Below, piece after piece: positions 1-7,808 of a DNA stretch of 44,847 nucleotides (the stretch's first letter is position 1; each line of letters opens with the position of its first letter). The notes beneath the pieces were generated by a model. The model saw nothing but the letters and a program-made list of their open reading frames with translations, was not told where the DNA came from and made no database searches. This DNA is from Nevskia sp. (GTDB lineage: Bacteria > Pseudomonadota > Gammaproteobacteria > Nevskiales > Nevskiaceae). The stretch is from positions 1 to 44,847 of the forward strand of contig NZ_JAHFRY010000020.1 of assembly GCF_023266035.1 (NCBI RefSeq). The letters run 5' to 3'. A program made the position numbers and the translations under genes.

Positions 1-458
1 CGCGCCGTCATCCGATCCTGAACATCATCCGGGCGCACAAGGGTGTTGATTACGCTGCCGCAACCGGAACGCCGGTCCACACTACGGGCGACGGCAAGAT
101 CCAGTTCATCGGCAAGAAGAACGGCTACGGTAACGTCGTCGTCGTTCGCCACAGCGGCCAGAACGAAACCCTGTACGCCCATCTGTCCCGCTTCAAGCCG
201 GGCTTGACGCTAGGCTCGAAAGTTCGCCAGGGCCAGGTCATCGCGTTCGTCGGCTCCACCGGCCTCGCCACGGCACCGCATCTGCATTACGAGTTCCTGG
301 TCAACGGCATTCACAAGAACCCGATGACCGTGACCCTGCCGCGCGCCGTACCGCTGAACTCGCAGTCGCTCGTGCAGTTCCGTCGCGAAACGGCGCCACT
401 GGTCGCCAAGATCGACGCCATGAGCAACAGCAACGTCGCCCTTTCCAAGTACAAGTAA
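1..458 (+). CDS. M23 family peptidoglycan endopeptidase, C-terminal part
   Basis: This is the 3' end of a gene that starts before the window; the open frame runs from base 3. It encodes the LytM/M23 metallopeptidase domain. The first zinc-ligand motif reads HKGVDYAA and the second is HLHYE, with the usual glycine-rich strand between them (GYGNVVVVRHSG) and the TGLATAPHLHYE block. Such periplasmic enzymes cleave peptide cross-links in peptidoglycan, as MepM/YebA does. The stop lies 18 bases before anmK, and the pairing of an M23 peptidase with anhydro-MurNAc kinase is common in gammaproteobacteria, linking wall cleavage to wall recycling. Both zinc-site motifs are present, so the domain looks catalytically competent. 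The missing N-terminus (signal or membrane anchor, possible LysM or OapA domains) cannot be judged. Confidence 0.93.
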   Translation, partial: RRHPILNIIRAHKGVDYAAATGTPVHTTGDGKIQFIGKKNGYGNVVVVRHSGQNETLYAHLSRFKPGLTLGSKVRQGQVIAFVGSTGLATAPHLHYEFLVNGIHKNPMTVTLPRAVPLNSQSLVQFRRETAPLVAKIDAMSNSNVALSKYK

Positions 459-476
459 GCGCTGGCGGCCTTTCCG

Positions 477-1592
477 ATGTCAGGGTTGTATCTTGGCCTG
501 ATGTCAGGAACCAGCATTGACGGTATTGATGCCGTCATTGCCGAGTTCGAGGCGGGTCGGCTGGTCAAGTTCCACGCCGCGCACCACCACAATTATCCAG
601 CAGCTCTTCGGGCAAGGCTGATCGAGCTGTCGCTGGATCAGCCCGAGATTTCGATGCGCGAGTTCTGCACGCTCGACGTCGAAATCGGCCTGAGCTTCGC
701 AGCAGCTGCACGTGAAGTCATTTCCCGCAGCGGAGTTCCGGCCGGCGCGATCACGGCCATCGGCAGTCATGGCCAGACCTTGTTCCATGACGGGCCACGT
801 GGCCTGACCCTGCAACTGGGTGATCCCAACCGGATCGCAGCAGCCACGGGCATCACGACGGTCGCCGATTTCCGGCGCATCGATCTGGCGCTGGGCGGTC
901 AGGGCGCTCCGCTGGTGCCGGCGTTCCACCACGCGATGTTTGCCCACGCCCGCGAATCCCGCTGCGTATTGAACCTTGGCGGCATCGCCAATATCACCGT
1001 GCTGCCGGGCTCGGGCCTTGAGGGTGTGATCGGTTTCGATACCGGCCCCGCCAACGGTCTGATGGATGAATGGGTGCAGGCCTGCTCAGGCCTCGCTTTC
1101 GACGCGGAAGGTACCTTTGCTGCCAGCGGTTCAGCCGATGAAGAATTGATCGCTGCGCTGCTCAGTGAGCCCTATTTCGCCAGGCCGGCACCGAAAAGCA
1201 CGGGGCGAGATTACTTCCGCCTCGATTGGGTCCGCTCCTTATACCCCCCAATCGAGACGTTACGCGCAGAAGACGTGCAGGCCAGCCTCGCGGCCGTCAC
1301 GGCCCGCAGCGTCGCCAATGCAATCAAGGCCGCTGCGCCCGGCGCTGCCAGGCTGATCGTCTGTGGTGGTGGTGTCGGCAACACGCTGTTGCTGCGGCTG
1401 ATCGGGGACGCCTTGCCGGACGTTGTCGTTGAATCCAGCAGCCAGCATGGCCTGGCACCGGAATGGATCGAAGCCACTGCGTTTGCCTGGCTGGCGATGC
1501 GCCGTATCGAAGGCAAACCGGGCAATCTGCCGGCCGTGACCGGCGCCAGCCGCTTGTCACCGCTCGGCTGCGTGGTGCTGCCGCCTCGGTGA
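477..1592 (+). CDS. anmK: Anhydro-N-acetylmuramic acid kinase
   Basis: A 371-residue cytoplasmic sugar kinase, the usual family length. It opens the 1,6-anhydro ring of anhMurNAc and phosphorylates it to MurNAc-6-phosphate in murein recycling. The N-terminus LGLMSGTSIDGIDAV is the family nucleotide-binding signature. Further family blocks are GSHGQTLFHDGP, ADFRRIDLALGGQGAPLVPAFH, LNLGGIANITVLP and GFDTGPANGLMD, and the late glycine motif ICGGGVGN completes the ATP fold. It lies 18 bases downstream of the M23 peptidase gene on the same strand, so the two are probably cotranscribed. A strong hairpin follows the stop and separates it from convergent erpA. Nothing odd was seen. Confidence 0.97.
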   Translation: MSGLYLGLMSGTSIDGIDAVIAEFEAGRLVKFHAAHHHNYPAALRARLIELSLDQPEISMREFCTLDVEIGLSFAAAAREVISRSGVPAGAITAIGSHGQTLFHDGPRGLTLQLGDPNRIAAATGITTVADFRRIDLALGGQGAPLVPAFHHAMFAHARESRCVLNLGGIANITVLPGSGLEGVIGFDTGPANGLMDEWVQACSGLAFDAEGTFAASGSADEELIAALLSEPYFARPAPKSTGRDYFRLDWVRSLYPPIETLRAEDVQASLAAVTARSVANAIKAAAPGAARLIVCGGGVGNTLLLRLIGDALPDVVVESSSQHGLAPEWIEATAFAWLAMRRIEGKPGNLPAVTGASRLSPLGCVVLPPR

Positions 1593-1595
1593 ATT

Positions 1596-1632
1596 GGCTT
1601 ATCGGCGCGCGGTACCCGCCCGCCAATAAGCC
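1596..1632. terminator. Hairpin between convergent anmK and erpA
   Basis: Inverted repeat with 17-base arms (1596-1612 and 1616-1632), two mismatches and a three-base loop; the ends read GGCTTAT and ATAAGCC. It sits just past the anmK stop and 18 bases from the erpA stop, so it could end transcription from both sides. There is no long T-run on either side, so it may act as a barrier or 3'-end stabiliser and not as a classical intrinsic terminator. Confidence 0.6.
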
Positions 1633-1649
1633 TGCCAGGCGACTCGAGC

Positions 1650-2009
1650 TCAGACTGCGAAAGACGAGCCGCAGCCGCAGGTAGTCGTCGCGTTCGGATT
1701 GCGGATCACGAACTGAGCGCCGTCGACATCGTCCTTGTAATCAATCTCGGCACCACTGAGGTATTGCAGGCTCATCGAATCGACGAGCAAGGTCACGCCG
1801 CCGTTCTCGACCGACAGATCGCCGTCCTCCACGCTCTCGTCGAAGGTGAAGCCGTACTTGAAGCCTGAGCAACCGCCGCCGGTCACAAACACGCGCAGCT
1901 TCAAGGCTTCATTGTCTTCATCGTTCAGCAGTTCCCGCACCTTCGCGGCTGCGGCGGAGGTGAAGACCACTTCAGACTGGGCACTACCCGGTATCTCGTT
2001 GCCATCCAT
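1650..2009 (-). CDS. erpA: Iron-sulfur cluster insertion protein ErpA
   Basis: An A-type carrier of the HesB/IscA family that receives Fe-S clusters and delivers them to target apoproteins, including the isoprenoid enzymes IspG/IspH. The three ligand cysteines are visible: one in [13 protein letters not shown] and two in the C-terminal TTCGCGSSF. The acidic [16 protein letters not shown] and [15 protein letters not shown] blocks are typical of ErpA. The frame can be read back to a TTG at 2021, but the ATG at 2009 is preceded by GGAGA at good spacing and gives 119 residues, near the family norm. It is the last gene of the argC-DUF6776-bactofilin-erpA run, starting 13 bases after the bactofilin stop. 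Confidence 0.96.
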   Translation of the reverse strand: MDGNEIPGSAQSEVVFTSAAAAKVRELLNDEDNEALKLRVFVTGGGCSGFKYGFTFDESVEDGDLSVENGGVTLLVDSMSLQYLSGAEIDYKDDVDGAQFVIRNPNATTTCGCGSSFAV

Positions 2010-2021
2010 GTCGCTCTCCAA

Positions 2022-2507
2022 TCAATCTCGCGGAATCATCCCGCCTTGCTGCAACGCGCGTTCCTGAACGTCGAGGATTACCACGTCGGCCCTGCTTTCC
2101 AGCGACATCTGCTGACTCTTCGCCAGCGTGTCGCCGCTATCGTGCGCCAATTGCCCGTTAATGGCGGCGCCCGGTTCCATCTGCAAGACCTTGTAATAAA
2201 CGTTTCCGGTCACTCGGGCCTTGGCGGTAAGCACCAACTTCTCGCTCGCTCGGACATCACCGACGATCGAACCGTTCAACATGACCGTCGGAACGCGCAC
2301 ATTGCCTTCAACAACGCCTGACTCGCTGATTGACAGTATGGCCGCTTCGTCGCCAGATGCCTGGACCGCGCCCTTGACCCGACCATCGATGTGGATCCCG
2401 CCCACGAAACGCACGTCACCGATGATTTCGGTCTGTCGTCCGATCAGAGTTTCGACGGTGGCAGCCTTGCCGCCAGCGCTTGATCCACCGCCGAGAAATC
2501 CCTTCAT
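2022..2507 (-). CDS. Bactofilin (polymer-forming cytoskeletal protein)
   Basis: A 161-residue bactofilin (DUF583 / polymer-forming cytoskeletal family). These proteins self-assemble without nucleotide into filaments or membrane patches and often localise peptidoglycan enzymes. The core shows the right-handed beta-helix rhythm of short hydrophobic strands: TEIIGDVRFVGGIHIDG, GVVEGNVRVPTVMLNG, SIVGDVRASEKLVLT, ARVTGNVYYKVLQMEPG. Glycine-rich N-terminal and Q/S-rich C-terminal tails flank it, as usual. Its start overlaps the stop of the upstream membrane-protein gene (ATGA), so expression is coupled. The neighbouring M23 peptidase and murein kinase agree with a wall-related role, but that is context only. 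Confidence 0.93.
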   Translation of the reverse strand: MKGFLGGGSSAGGKAATVETLIGRQTEIIGDVRFVGGIHIDGRVKGAVQASGDEAAILSISESGVVEGNVRVPTVMLNGSIVGDVRASEKLVLTAKARVTGNVYYKVLQMEPGAAINGQLAHDSGDTLAKSQQMSLESRADVVILDVQERALQQGGMIPRD

Positions 2508-3265
2508 GGTTCAGCGTTCTCCCGGATTATTTTTTTCCAGTCGTACTCGTCTTCAATCGCCGCCTGCCCGCCACCGGGTTGCAGCGTCACCATTGCCCGC
2601 AGCGGCCTGAAATCCTCGGGAAGCTTCAGCTGTCCGCTGAATTCTTCGAAATACTTGAATGAAAATAGCAGATTTCGCGCGCCGTCCACGGCGATGTCGG
2701 CGAGCTTCAAGGTCTGCTTCTTGCCGCTCTTCAAACCTTCGATCGACAACTCAACCTGACCGCCGACCCGTTTGTCGCTGCGCACCGGCTGGATCAGCAC
2801 CAGGTCGAAGCGATACTGGTTCGGCAGGGTCTTCACCACACTGACGCGGAACTCGTAGACTCGGACGCCGGCCTGCGATTCCTGCGGGGAGACGATGCCG
2901 CGATAGAACGCGAGCTGTTCGCGCAGGTCCGACGACTCGGCCTGCAACTGACCCAGCGACTGCTTCACGTCCTGACAGGCACCGCTATCGATCTCCTGAG
3001 AGCGGCTCAAATAGGCCACCTGATCGCGCAGGGTTTCAGCTTCGGTCTTGGCGACGCGCAGGTCGTGCGTCAGCTGCCGTCGTTCGTCGAGCAGGCGATC
3101 GCGCTCCACAGTCGCCGCAGCGAAATCCGAAACCGCCGTCGCGCGGGTCACGCTGTACAGCGCGAATCCAGCCACGAGCGCGGCTACCACCACCCAGGTG
3201 ACCAGCCAGCGGCGACGCGACGACCGTTCGCTGGTGATGACAACTCGGTGCTGCCAATCAGCCAT
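2504..3265 (-). CDS. DUF6776-type membrane protein with coiled coil
   Basis: A 253-residue protein of unknown function. The N-terminus is basic (SERSSRRRW) and followed by one membrane helix (about residues 20-41, LVTWVVVAALVAGFALYSV). Next comes a coiled coil of about 70 residues rich in E, R, L and Q (roughly 50-125), then a probable periplasmic beta-rich domain (FRVSVVKTLPNQYRFDLVLI onward). Its place between argC and bactofilin matches the arrangement seen in many gammaproteobacteria, where it is annotated DUF6776 or hypothetical. The four-base overlap with bactofilin suggests the two act together, perhaps as an anchor or partner for the filament; this is inference. Family assignment is from memory of context and topology. 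Confidence 0.85.
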   Translation of the reverse strand: MADWQHRVVITSERSSRRRWLVTWVVVAALVAGFALYSVTRATAVSDFAAATVERDRLLDERRQLTHDLRVAKTEAETLRDQVAYLSRSQEIDSGACQDVKQSLGQLQAESSDLREQLAFYRGIVSPQESQAGVRVYEFRVSVVKTLPNQYRFDLVLIQPVRSDKRVGGQVELSIEGLKSGKKQTLKLADIAVDGARNLLFSFKYFEEFSGQLKLPEDFRPLRAMVTLQPGGGQAAIEDEYDWKKIIRENAEP

Positions 3266-3286
3266 TCCGGCGAGCCTTGCCGACGA

Positions 3287-4318
3287 TCAAGGCGCGAGCG
3301 GCGCGGCGTCGAGCGCCACGCGCTCGTCGAAACCGAACATCAGGTTGAAGCACTGCACGGCCTGACCGGCTGCGCCCTTGACCAGATTGTCGATCGCCGA
3401 CAGCACCACCACCGTATCGCCATCGCCCGGCCGATGCACGGCGATCCGGCATAGGTTCGAGCCGCGCACCGAACGCGTTTCCGGATGTGAGCCCTTCGGC
3501 ATCACATCGACGAACGGCTCATCGCGATAACGTCCTTCGTACAAGGCCTGCAGATCGATGTCGGTCTTCAGCAGCGTCGCGTAGAGCGTCGCGTGGATGC
3601 CGCGGATCATCGGCGTGAGATGGGGCACGAAGGTCAGCTTGACCGGGCCGTTCGCAGCCCGCGTCAGGCCCTGTTCGATCTCCGGCAGATGGCGATGACC
3701 GGCGACGCCGTAAGCCATCATCGAATCGGCCGCTTCGGCGAACAGGGAGCCGACTTTCGCTTCCCGGCCAGCGCCACTGACGCCGGACTTGCAGTCGGCG
3801 ATCAAACGGCCGGTATCGACCAGTCCCGCTTCGATCAACGGCAGAAAACCAAGCTGGGCGGCCGTCGGATAGCAGCCGGCAGCCGCCACCAACCGCGCGC
3901 CGCGGATCGCCTCACGATTGACTTCCGGCAGGCCATAAACGGCTTCGGCGAGCAGTTCGGGGCTGGCGTGATCGTGCGCATACCAGCGCTTGAACACTTC
4001 GGCATCACGGATGCGGTAGTCGGCCGACAGATCGACGACCCGGACGCCGCGCTCGATCAGCGCCGGTGCCAGCCTCATCGAGGTCGCATGCGGCGTTGCG
4101 AAGAACACTGCCTGGCAGGCGGCCAACGCGTCGTCATCCGGCGCGGTGAAGCTCAGATCGCAGCGGCCGCGCAGATGCGGGAACCAGACATCGGCACGCT
4201 TGCCGGCCTCGGCACGGGAGGTCAGCACGCGCACGCGCACGCCCGGGTGCGCCGACAGCAGCCTGAGCAATTCGGCGCCGGTGTATCCGGTGCCGCCGAC
4301 AATTCCGACTTCGATCAC
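3287..4318 (-). CDS. argC: N-acetyl-gamma-glutamyl-phosphate reductase
   Basis: Third enzyme of arginine biosynthesis: NADPH-dependent reduction of N-acetylglutamyl-phosphate to the semialdehyde. The 343 residues are standard length. The N-terminal dinucleotide fold [18 protein letters not shown] is intact, the catalytic cysteine lies in [16 protein letters not shown], and KSGVSGAGR and the histidine block [13 protein letters not shown] match the family. The start codon is GTG at 4318, with GGAAGGA just upstream. It heads a minus-strand operon with the DUF6776 gene 21 bases downstream, bactofilin and erpA. hemJ starts divergently within about 75 bases, leaving little room for the two promoters. 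Confidence 0.97.
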   Translation of the reverse strand: MIEVGIVGGTGYTGAELLRLLSAHPGVRVRVLTSRAEAGKRADVWFPHLRGRCDLSFTAPDDDALAACQAVFFATPHATSMRLAPALIERGVRVVDLSADYRIRDAEVFKRWYAHDHASPELLAEAVYGLPEVNREAIRGARLVAAAGCYPTAAQLGFLPLIEAGLVDTGRLIADCKSGVSGAGREAKVGSLFAEAADSMMAYGVAGHRHLPEIEQGLTRAANGPVKLTFVPHLTPMIRGIHATLYATLLKTDIDLQALYEGRYRDEPFVDVMPKGSHPETRSVRGSNLCRIAVHRPGDGDTVVVLSAIDNLVKGAAGQAVQCFNLMFGFDERVALDAAPLAP

Positions 4319-4392
4319 GTCCTTCCAGCCTCATGCCCATCCAGGGGGCGACGATGATACCTTGCGCACCTGCCCGCGTTGCTGGATGCCCG

Positions 4393-4812
4393 ATGCTCTG
4401 GATCAAGGCGTTTCATGTGATTTTCATGGTGTCCTGGTTCGCCGGGCTGTTCTATCTGCCGCGTCTGTTCGTCTATCACTGCGATGTCAGCGACGACGCG
4501 GGCCACGCGCGCTTCCTGATCATGGAACGCAAGCTGTACGGCATCATGACGATCGGCATGATCGGCACCTGGGTTTTCGCGCTGACCTTGCTGGTGATGA
4601 ATCCGGCCTACCTGCATTCCGGCGGCTGGCTGCATCTGAAGATCGCGCTGGCGGTGGTCCTTTCCGGCTATCACGGCTGGTTGAAGACGGTGATCCGGAA
4701 ATTTGCCGCCAAGGCCAATACGCGCAGCCACAAGTTCTACCGGCTGATCAATGAAGTACCGGCCGTCCTGCTGGTCGCGATCGTGATCCTGGTCGTCGTC
4801 AAGCCGTTCTGA
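4393..4812 (+). CDS. hemJ: Protoporphyrinogen IX oxidase HemJ
   Basis: A small integral membrane protein (139 residues from this start) of the HemJ/UPF0093 family, which oxidises protoporphyrinogen IX to protoporphyrin IX in heme biosynthesis. The conserved N-terminal block LWIKAFHVIFMVSWFAGLFY carries the conserved histidine. FYLPRLFVYH, KLYGIMTIGMIGTW, LHLKIALAVVLSGYHGW and YRLINEVPAVLLVAIVILVV give four membrane segments. The frame extends upstream to an ATG at 4333, but the extra 20 residues are not hydrophobic and are absent from the family, so the ATG at 4393 is preferred. A strong terminator follows. The bacterioferritin genes nearby fit a heme/iron neighbourhood. Confidence 0.94.
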   Translation: MLWIKAFHVIFMVSWFAGLFYLPRLFVYHCDVSDDAGHARFLIMERKLYGIMTIGMIGTWVFALTLLVMNPAYLHSGGWLHLKIALAVVLSGYHGWLKTVIRKFAAKANTRSHKFYRLINEVPAVLLVAIVILVVVKPF

Positions 4813-4823
4813 TCTGCACGCAG

Positions 4824-4862
4824 CCAACAAAAAGCCCGCATCGGATGCGGGCTTTTTGTTGG
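4824..4862. terminator. Bidirectional intrinsic terminator between hemJ and bfr
   Basis: Near-perfect inverted repeat: AAAAAGCCCGCAT, loop CGG, ATGCGGGCTTTTT, extended by CCAACA and TGTTGG on the outside. The GC stem is followed by a T-run on the plus strand and equally on the minus strand, so it should end transcription of both convergent genes. Confidence 0.93.
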
Positions 4863-4879
4863 GCGTTACTTGAAGCGGA

Positions 4880-5362
4880 TCAACTTTCGCCGATCTCGCC
4901 CATCGCCGACTGCATGTAGTTCTGGATGCCGATCTTTTCGATCAGACCGAGCTGCTCCTCGATCCAGTCGATGTGGTGCTCTTCGCTTTCCTGGATCTCG
5001 ACCAGCAACTCGCGCGTCACATAGTCCTTGACCAGTTCGCACTGAGCGTTGCCATCGCGATACAGCGGGTGTGCCTCGTACTCCAGCTTGAGATCGCACT
5101 CGAGGATTTCCTTCACGTCCTCGCCGATGTATAGCTTGCCGAGGTCCTGCAGGTTCGGCAGGCCATTCAGGAACAGAATGCGCTTGATCAGCTTGTCGGC
5201 ATGCTTCATCTCGTCGATGGATTCGCCGAACTCGTACTTTTCAAGCTTCTTCAGGCCCCAATTGCCGAAGATGCGGGCATGCAGAAAGTACTGATTGACG
5301 GCCGTGAGCTCGTTCTTCAGGGCTTGGTTCAGGAATTCGAGAACTTTGGCGTCGCCGCGCAT
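4880..5362 (-). CDS. bfr: Bacterioferritin
   Basis: A 160-residue, 24-mer-forming heme ferritin that oxidises and stores iron in the cytoplasm. All ferroxidase ligands known from E. coli Bfr occur at the same numbers: E18, E51, H54, E94, E127 and H130. The heme-binding methionine M52 is also present (SIDEMKHADKL). Tyr25 near the di-iron site is conserved. A promoter lies about 30 bases upstream. bfd lies upstream on the same strand but is 235 bases away with its own Fur-box promoter, so the two are probably separately controlled parts of one storage and release system. Confidence 0.98.
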   Translation of the reverse strand: MRGDAKVLEFLNQALKNELTAVNQYFLHARIFGNWGLKKLEKYEFGESIDEMKHADKLIKRILFLNGLPNLQDLGKLYIGEDVKEILECDLKLEYEAHPLYRDGNAQCELVKDYVTRELLVEIQESEEHHIDWIEEQLGLIEKIGIQNYMQSAMGEIGES

Positions 5363-5390
5363 GGTGATGATCCGATTGAAGTGCGGGCGG

Positions 5391-5420
5391 AGTATAGCCA
5401 GGGACTACCGCTCAGGACAA
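5391..5420 (-). promoter_or_regulatory. Predicted sigma-70 promoter of bfr
   Basis: On the minus strand, TTGTCC (5415-5420) and TATACT (5391-5396) are separated by 18 bases and end 28 bases before the bfr ATG. The -10 is one base from consensus. No Fur box overlaps it, unlike at bfd. Assigned by eye. Confidence 0.5.
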
Positions 5421-5597
5421 GTCCAAGCCATTGATTTATTTGTTCTTTTGAACGATTTTGCGTGTGATTCTCAGTTCTTCGTCGCTGCGGCGATGCAGAT
5501 CATGTGCCCACAGAAGCGAAACAGCGCCCACGGGAGCGCCGGAAACAAGCTGAACGGAGACGAGGCAAGGGCTGGAAACTCCGGCAGTCGCCGGAAA

Positions 5598-5825
5598 TCA
5601 GCAGGCAGCTTGGGCGGAAAGCTCTTGGCTGCCAAGGACCGATGACGAACGCGGCAGTGCCGACAAGGCCTGCGCAAGCGTCGAACGAGCCGCGGGAACG
5701 CATTTGCCACAGCAGGTGCCGAGGCCGGTTTCGCGGGTCAGATCACGCAGCGAAATCGCATCGCCACGCTCGACCGTGCGGCGAATGGTCTTGTCGGAGA
5801 CGGCTTTGCAGACGCAAATGATCAT
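5598..5825 (-). CDS. bfd: Bacterioferritin-associated ferredoxin
   Basis: A [2Fe-2S] protein that docks on bacterioferritin and passes electrons to its hemes to reduce and release stored iron. Four cluster cysteines are visible in the Bfd pattern: C4-V-C6 at the N-terminus and C39-G-K-C42 (GTCCGKC). An extra cysteine at 38 makes a CC pair. The domain ends near residue 55; about 20 residues of low-complexity tail (ALPRSSSVLGSQ...) make it 75 long against about 64 in E. coli. A Fur box overlaps its promoter just upstream, so it should be induced by iron starvation, as known for bfd. Confidence 0.95.
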   Translation of the reverse strand: MIICVCKAVSDKTIRRTVERGDAISLRDLTRETGLGTCCGKCVPAARSTLAQALSALPRSSSVLGSQELSAQAAC

Positions 5826-5843
5826 GCCCGGAGCTTAAAACTT

Positions 5844-5862
5844 AATGAGAATGATTGTCAAT
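5844..5862 (-). promoter_or_regulatory. Fur box overlapping the bfd promoter
   Basis: AATGAGAATGATTGTCAAT resembles the 19-bp Fur consensus in its GAGAATGATTGTC core. On the minus strand it covers a perfect -35 hexamer TTGACA (5856-5861), with a poor -10 (TTAAGC) 17 bases on. It lies 19 bases upstream of the bfd ATG, a position suited to iron-dependent repression. Confidence 0.75.
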
Positions 5863-5956
5863 CGATGGGAAATCCAAACCATCGATGCACTTACTCCCAC
5901 TGGTCACGACACCGTGATGACCCGCTTCCACGCGCCATCCCACGCTGAAATCCAGG

Positions 5957-6487
5957 CTACGGGCTGGCCTGATCCGGCTGCGGTTTCGACGCCGGCACCG
6001 ACAGCGGCTGGCTTGGCGCCCCAATCAGCGGCGCCAGTTCACGCAGCGCGCCGCTGTAGACCTCACGCTTGAACGACACCACTTCGCTCAAGGGATGCCA
6101 GTAATCGACCCAGCGCCAGTGATCGAATTCGGGCTTGTCGGATTTGTCGAAGCAGACCATCGATTCGCAACTGGTCAGTCGCAGCAGGAACCACTTCTGC
6201 TTCTGGCCAATGCACACCGGCCGCCGGCCGCGTCGCACCAGCCGGGACGGCAGGCGATAACTGAGCCAGCCGGAAGTAACGCCCAGACATTCGACGTGCT
6301 CGGCCTTCAGGCCCAGTTCCTCTTCCAGCTCGCGATAGAGCGCGGCCTCCGGCGTCTCGCCGAACTTGATGCCGCCCTGCGGGAACTGCCAAGCGTCCTG
6401 GCCGATGCGCTTCGCCCACAGCACGCGGCCGTCGACGTGCGTCAGGATGATCCCGACGTTGGGTCGAAAGCCATCGGCGTCAATCAC
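5957..6487 (-). CDS. rppH: RNA pyrophosphohydrolase (Nudix)
   Basis: A Nudix hydrolase that removes pyrophosphate from 5'-triphosphorylated mRNA and so starts RNase E-dependent decay. The Nudix box reads [20 protein letters not shown] followed by LGL, with all catalytic glutamates. Family blocks [30 protein letters not shown] and [10 protein letters not shown] are intact. The frame extends to an ATG at 6565, but the RppH family begins exactly at (M)[11 protein letters not shown], which matches a GTG at 6487. That start gives 176 residues, the E. coli length, and leaves room for promoters toward the divergent HAD gene. The C-terminal 25 residues are proline- and serine-rich and probably disordered. 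Confidence 0.95.
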   Translation of the reverse strand: MIDADGFRPNVGIILTHVDGRVLWAKRIGQDAWQFPQGGIKFGETPEAALYRELEEELGLKAEHVECLGVTSGWLSYRLPSRLVRRGRRPVCIGQKQKWFLLRLTSCESMVCFDKSDKPEFDHWRWVDYWHPLSEVVSFKREVYSGALRELAPLIGAPSQPLSVPASKPQPDQASP

Positions 6488-6618
6488 TTGGGCGCACTTT
6501 GCAAGGAAAGATTCACAATCGATTCTTTCATAGCCGCGTCGCCTGCGGCAAACTTCCGGCAGCATGGCGTCCTGCCAAGGCCGAGGCCTCCCGCCTCGGA
6601 CTATTCAATGAAAATCCG

Positions 6619-7269
6619 ATGAATCTCGCCGTCTTCGATCTCGACCACACGCTCCTCAACGGCGACAGCGACTACCTCTGGGGCCAGTTCCTGGTTACCA
6701 ACCGTCTGGTCGATGCCGAGTACTACGCCCGCGAGAATCAGCGTTTCTACGACGAATACGCCGCCGGCACGCTCGACATCCACGAGTTCGCGGCTTTTTC
6801 GCTGCGGCCGCTGATGGCGCTGCCGCTGGCTCAGCTCGAAGGCCTGCGCGCGCGCTTCGTCGCCGAACAGATCGTGCCGGTGATCTCGACCCACGCGCCG
6901 GCTCTGCTCGAACGGCATCGTCAAGCTGGCGACGAACTGCTGATCACCACGGCCACCAACCGCTTCATCGTCGAGCCGATTGCCGCCCATCTTGGCGTGT
7001 TGCACCTGCTGGCGACCGAGCCGGAACGCGACGGCATCGCGTTCACCGGCCGCATCGCCCGCTCGAACTTCCGCGACGCCAAAGTCACCAATCTCAAGGC
7101 CTGGCTGGCCGCACATCCGGTGAAATTCGGCAGCTTGAGCGGCTACAGCGACTCGCAGAACGATCTGCCGCTGCTCGAATTCGTCGATCACCCGCATGCC
7201 GTCGATGCCGATCCAGTGCTGCGCGCCGCCGCCGAAGCGCGTGGCTGGCCGGTGATTTCGCTGCGCTGA
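6619..7269 (+). CDS. HAD-IB family phosphatase (phosphoserine phosphatase-like)
   Basis: A 216-residue cytoplasmic HAD hydrolase of the SerB-like IB subfamily. Motif I is FDLDHTLLNGDSD with both aspartates. Motif II is the threonine in LLITTATNRF, and motif III/IV is GYSDSQNDLPLLE. The helical cap between residues about 20 and 90 fits subfamily IB. Close relatives are annotated as HAD hydrolase or phosphoserine phosphatase-like and the true substrate is not evident. The ATG at 6619 starts exactly at the family N-terminus; the frame can be read 40 residues further up, but those residues lie opposite the rppH start region and look non-coding. It ends one base from the convergent cupin gene. Confidence 0.9.
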   Translation: MNLAVFDLDHTLLNGDSDYLWGQFLVTNRLVDAEYYARENQRFYDEYAAGTLDIHEFAAFSLRPLMALPLAQLEGLRARFVAEQIVPVISTHAPALLERHRQAGDELLITTATNRFIVEPIAAHLGVLHLLATEPERDGIAFTGRIARSNFRDAKVTNLKAWLAAHPVKFGSLSGYSDSQNDLPLLEFVDHPHAVDADPVLRAAAEARGWPVISLR

Positions 7270-7270
7270 G

Positions 7271-7759
7271 CTAAAGGCGGACCAAGGGGCTCAGCAGCGC
7301 CCGATGCTCGGGATGCTCATCAAGCAGGCGCTGATCGGCAAACGAGTGATCGGCGAAGTCGAAACCCGGCACCACGGCTTCCGAGACCAGTGCGTGGCTG
7401 GCGCCGTCGATCAGCTGCGAGGCTTTCCAGACGCCGCCCGGCACGTGCAGGAACAGCGCCTGACTCGGCTCGCTGCCGAGCACTACACGGCGCAGCTCAC
7501 CTGAATCTTCCAGCAGCAGGTATTCCACTGGCCCGCCGCCTTGCAGGTAATGGAGGATGTCCGAGCGGTTGCGATGCAGGCGCCCGCGCGGCTCTTCGGT
7601 GGTCAGCAGGTAATGGATCGACGTGACGCGCGCACGCGGGCCGTGCGCCGTATCGACGATGGCGTCCGCAGTGTGGATGCGCCTGAACCAGCCGCCTTCC
7701 GGATGCCGTTCGAGGCCAAGGCGAGCAATCAGCGCGTCGGCCTTCATCGCAGCAGCCAT
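7271..7759 (-). CDS. DUF985 cupin-domain protein
   Basis: A 162-residue single-domain cupin of the DUF985 (COG3542) family. The diagnostic N-terminal block LGLERHPEGGWFRRIHTA and the strand series TSIHYLLTTEEPRGRLHRNRSDILHYLQGG are present. The family also has the VLGSEPSQALFLHVPGGVWKASQL and VVPGFDFADH blocks seen here. The cupin histidines and acidic residues are in place, so metal binding is possible. No biochemical role is established for the family; sugar or nucleotide-sugar binding is often assumed. It is convergent with the HAD phosphatase and lies downstream of the regulator gene on the same strand, though 49 bases away, so it may be cotranscribed with the two-component genes. Confidence 0.88.
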   Translation of the reverse strand: MAAAMKADALIARLGLERHPEGGWFRRIHTADAIVDTAHGPRARVTSIHYLLTTEEPRGRLHRNRSDILHYLQGGGPVEYLLLEDSGELRRVVLGSEPSQALFLHVPGGVWKASQLIDGASHALVSEAVVPGFDFADHSFADQRLLDEHPEHRALLSPLVRL

Positions 7760-7808
7760 TCAGCACCGTCCCGTATCAGCAGGGCCGCCAAGCGGCATTC
7801 AAGCGGGC

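Noticed and set aside
5845-6072. 75-residue plus-strand frame between bfd and rppH
   Set aside because: It begins inside the Fur box and overlaps the rppH 3' end; no ribosome site or motif.
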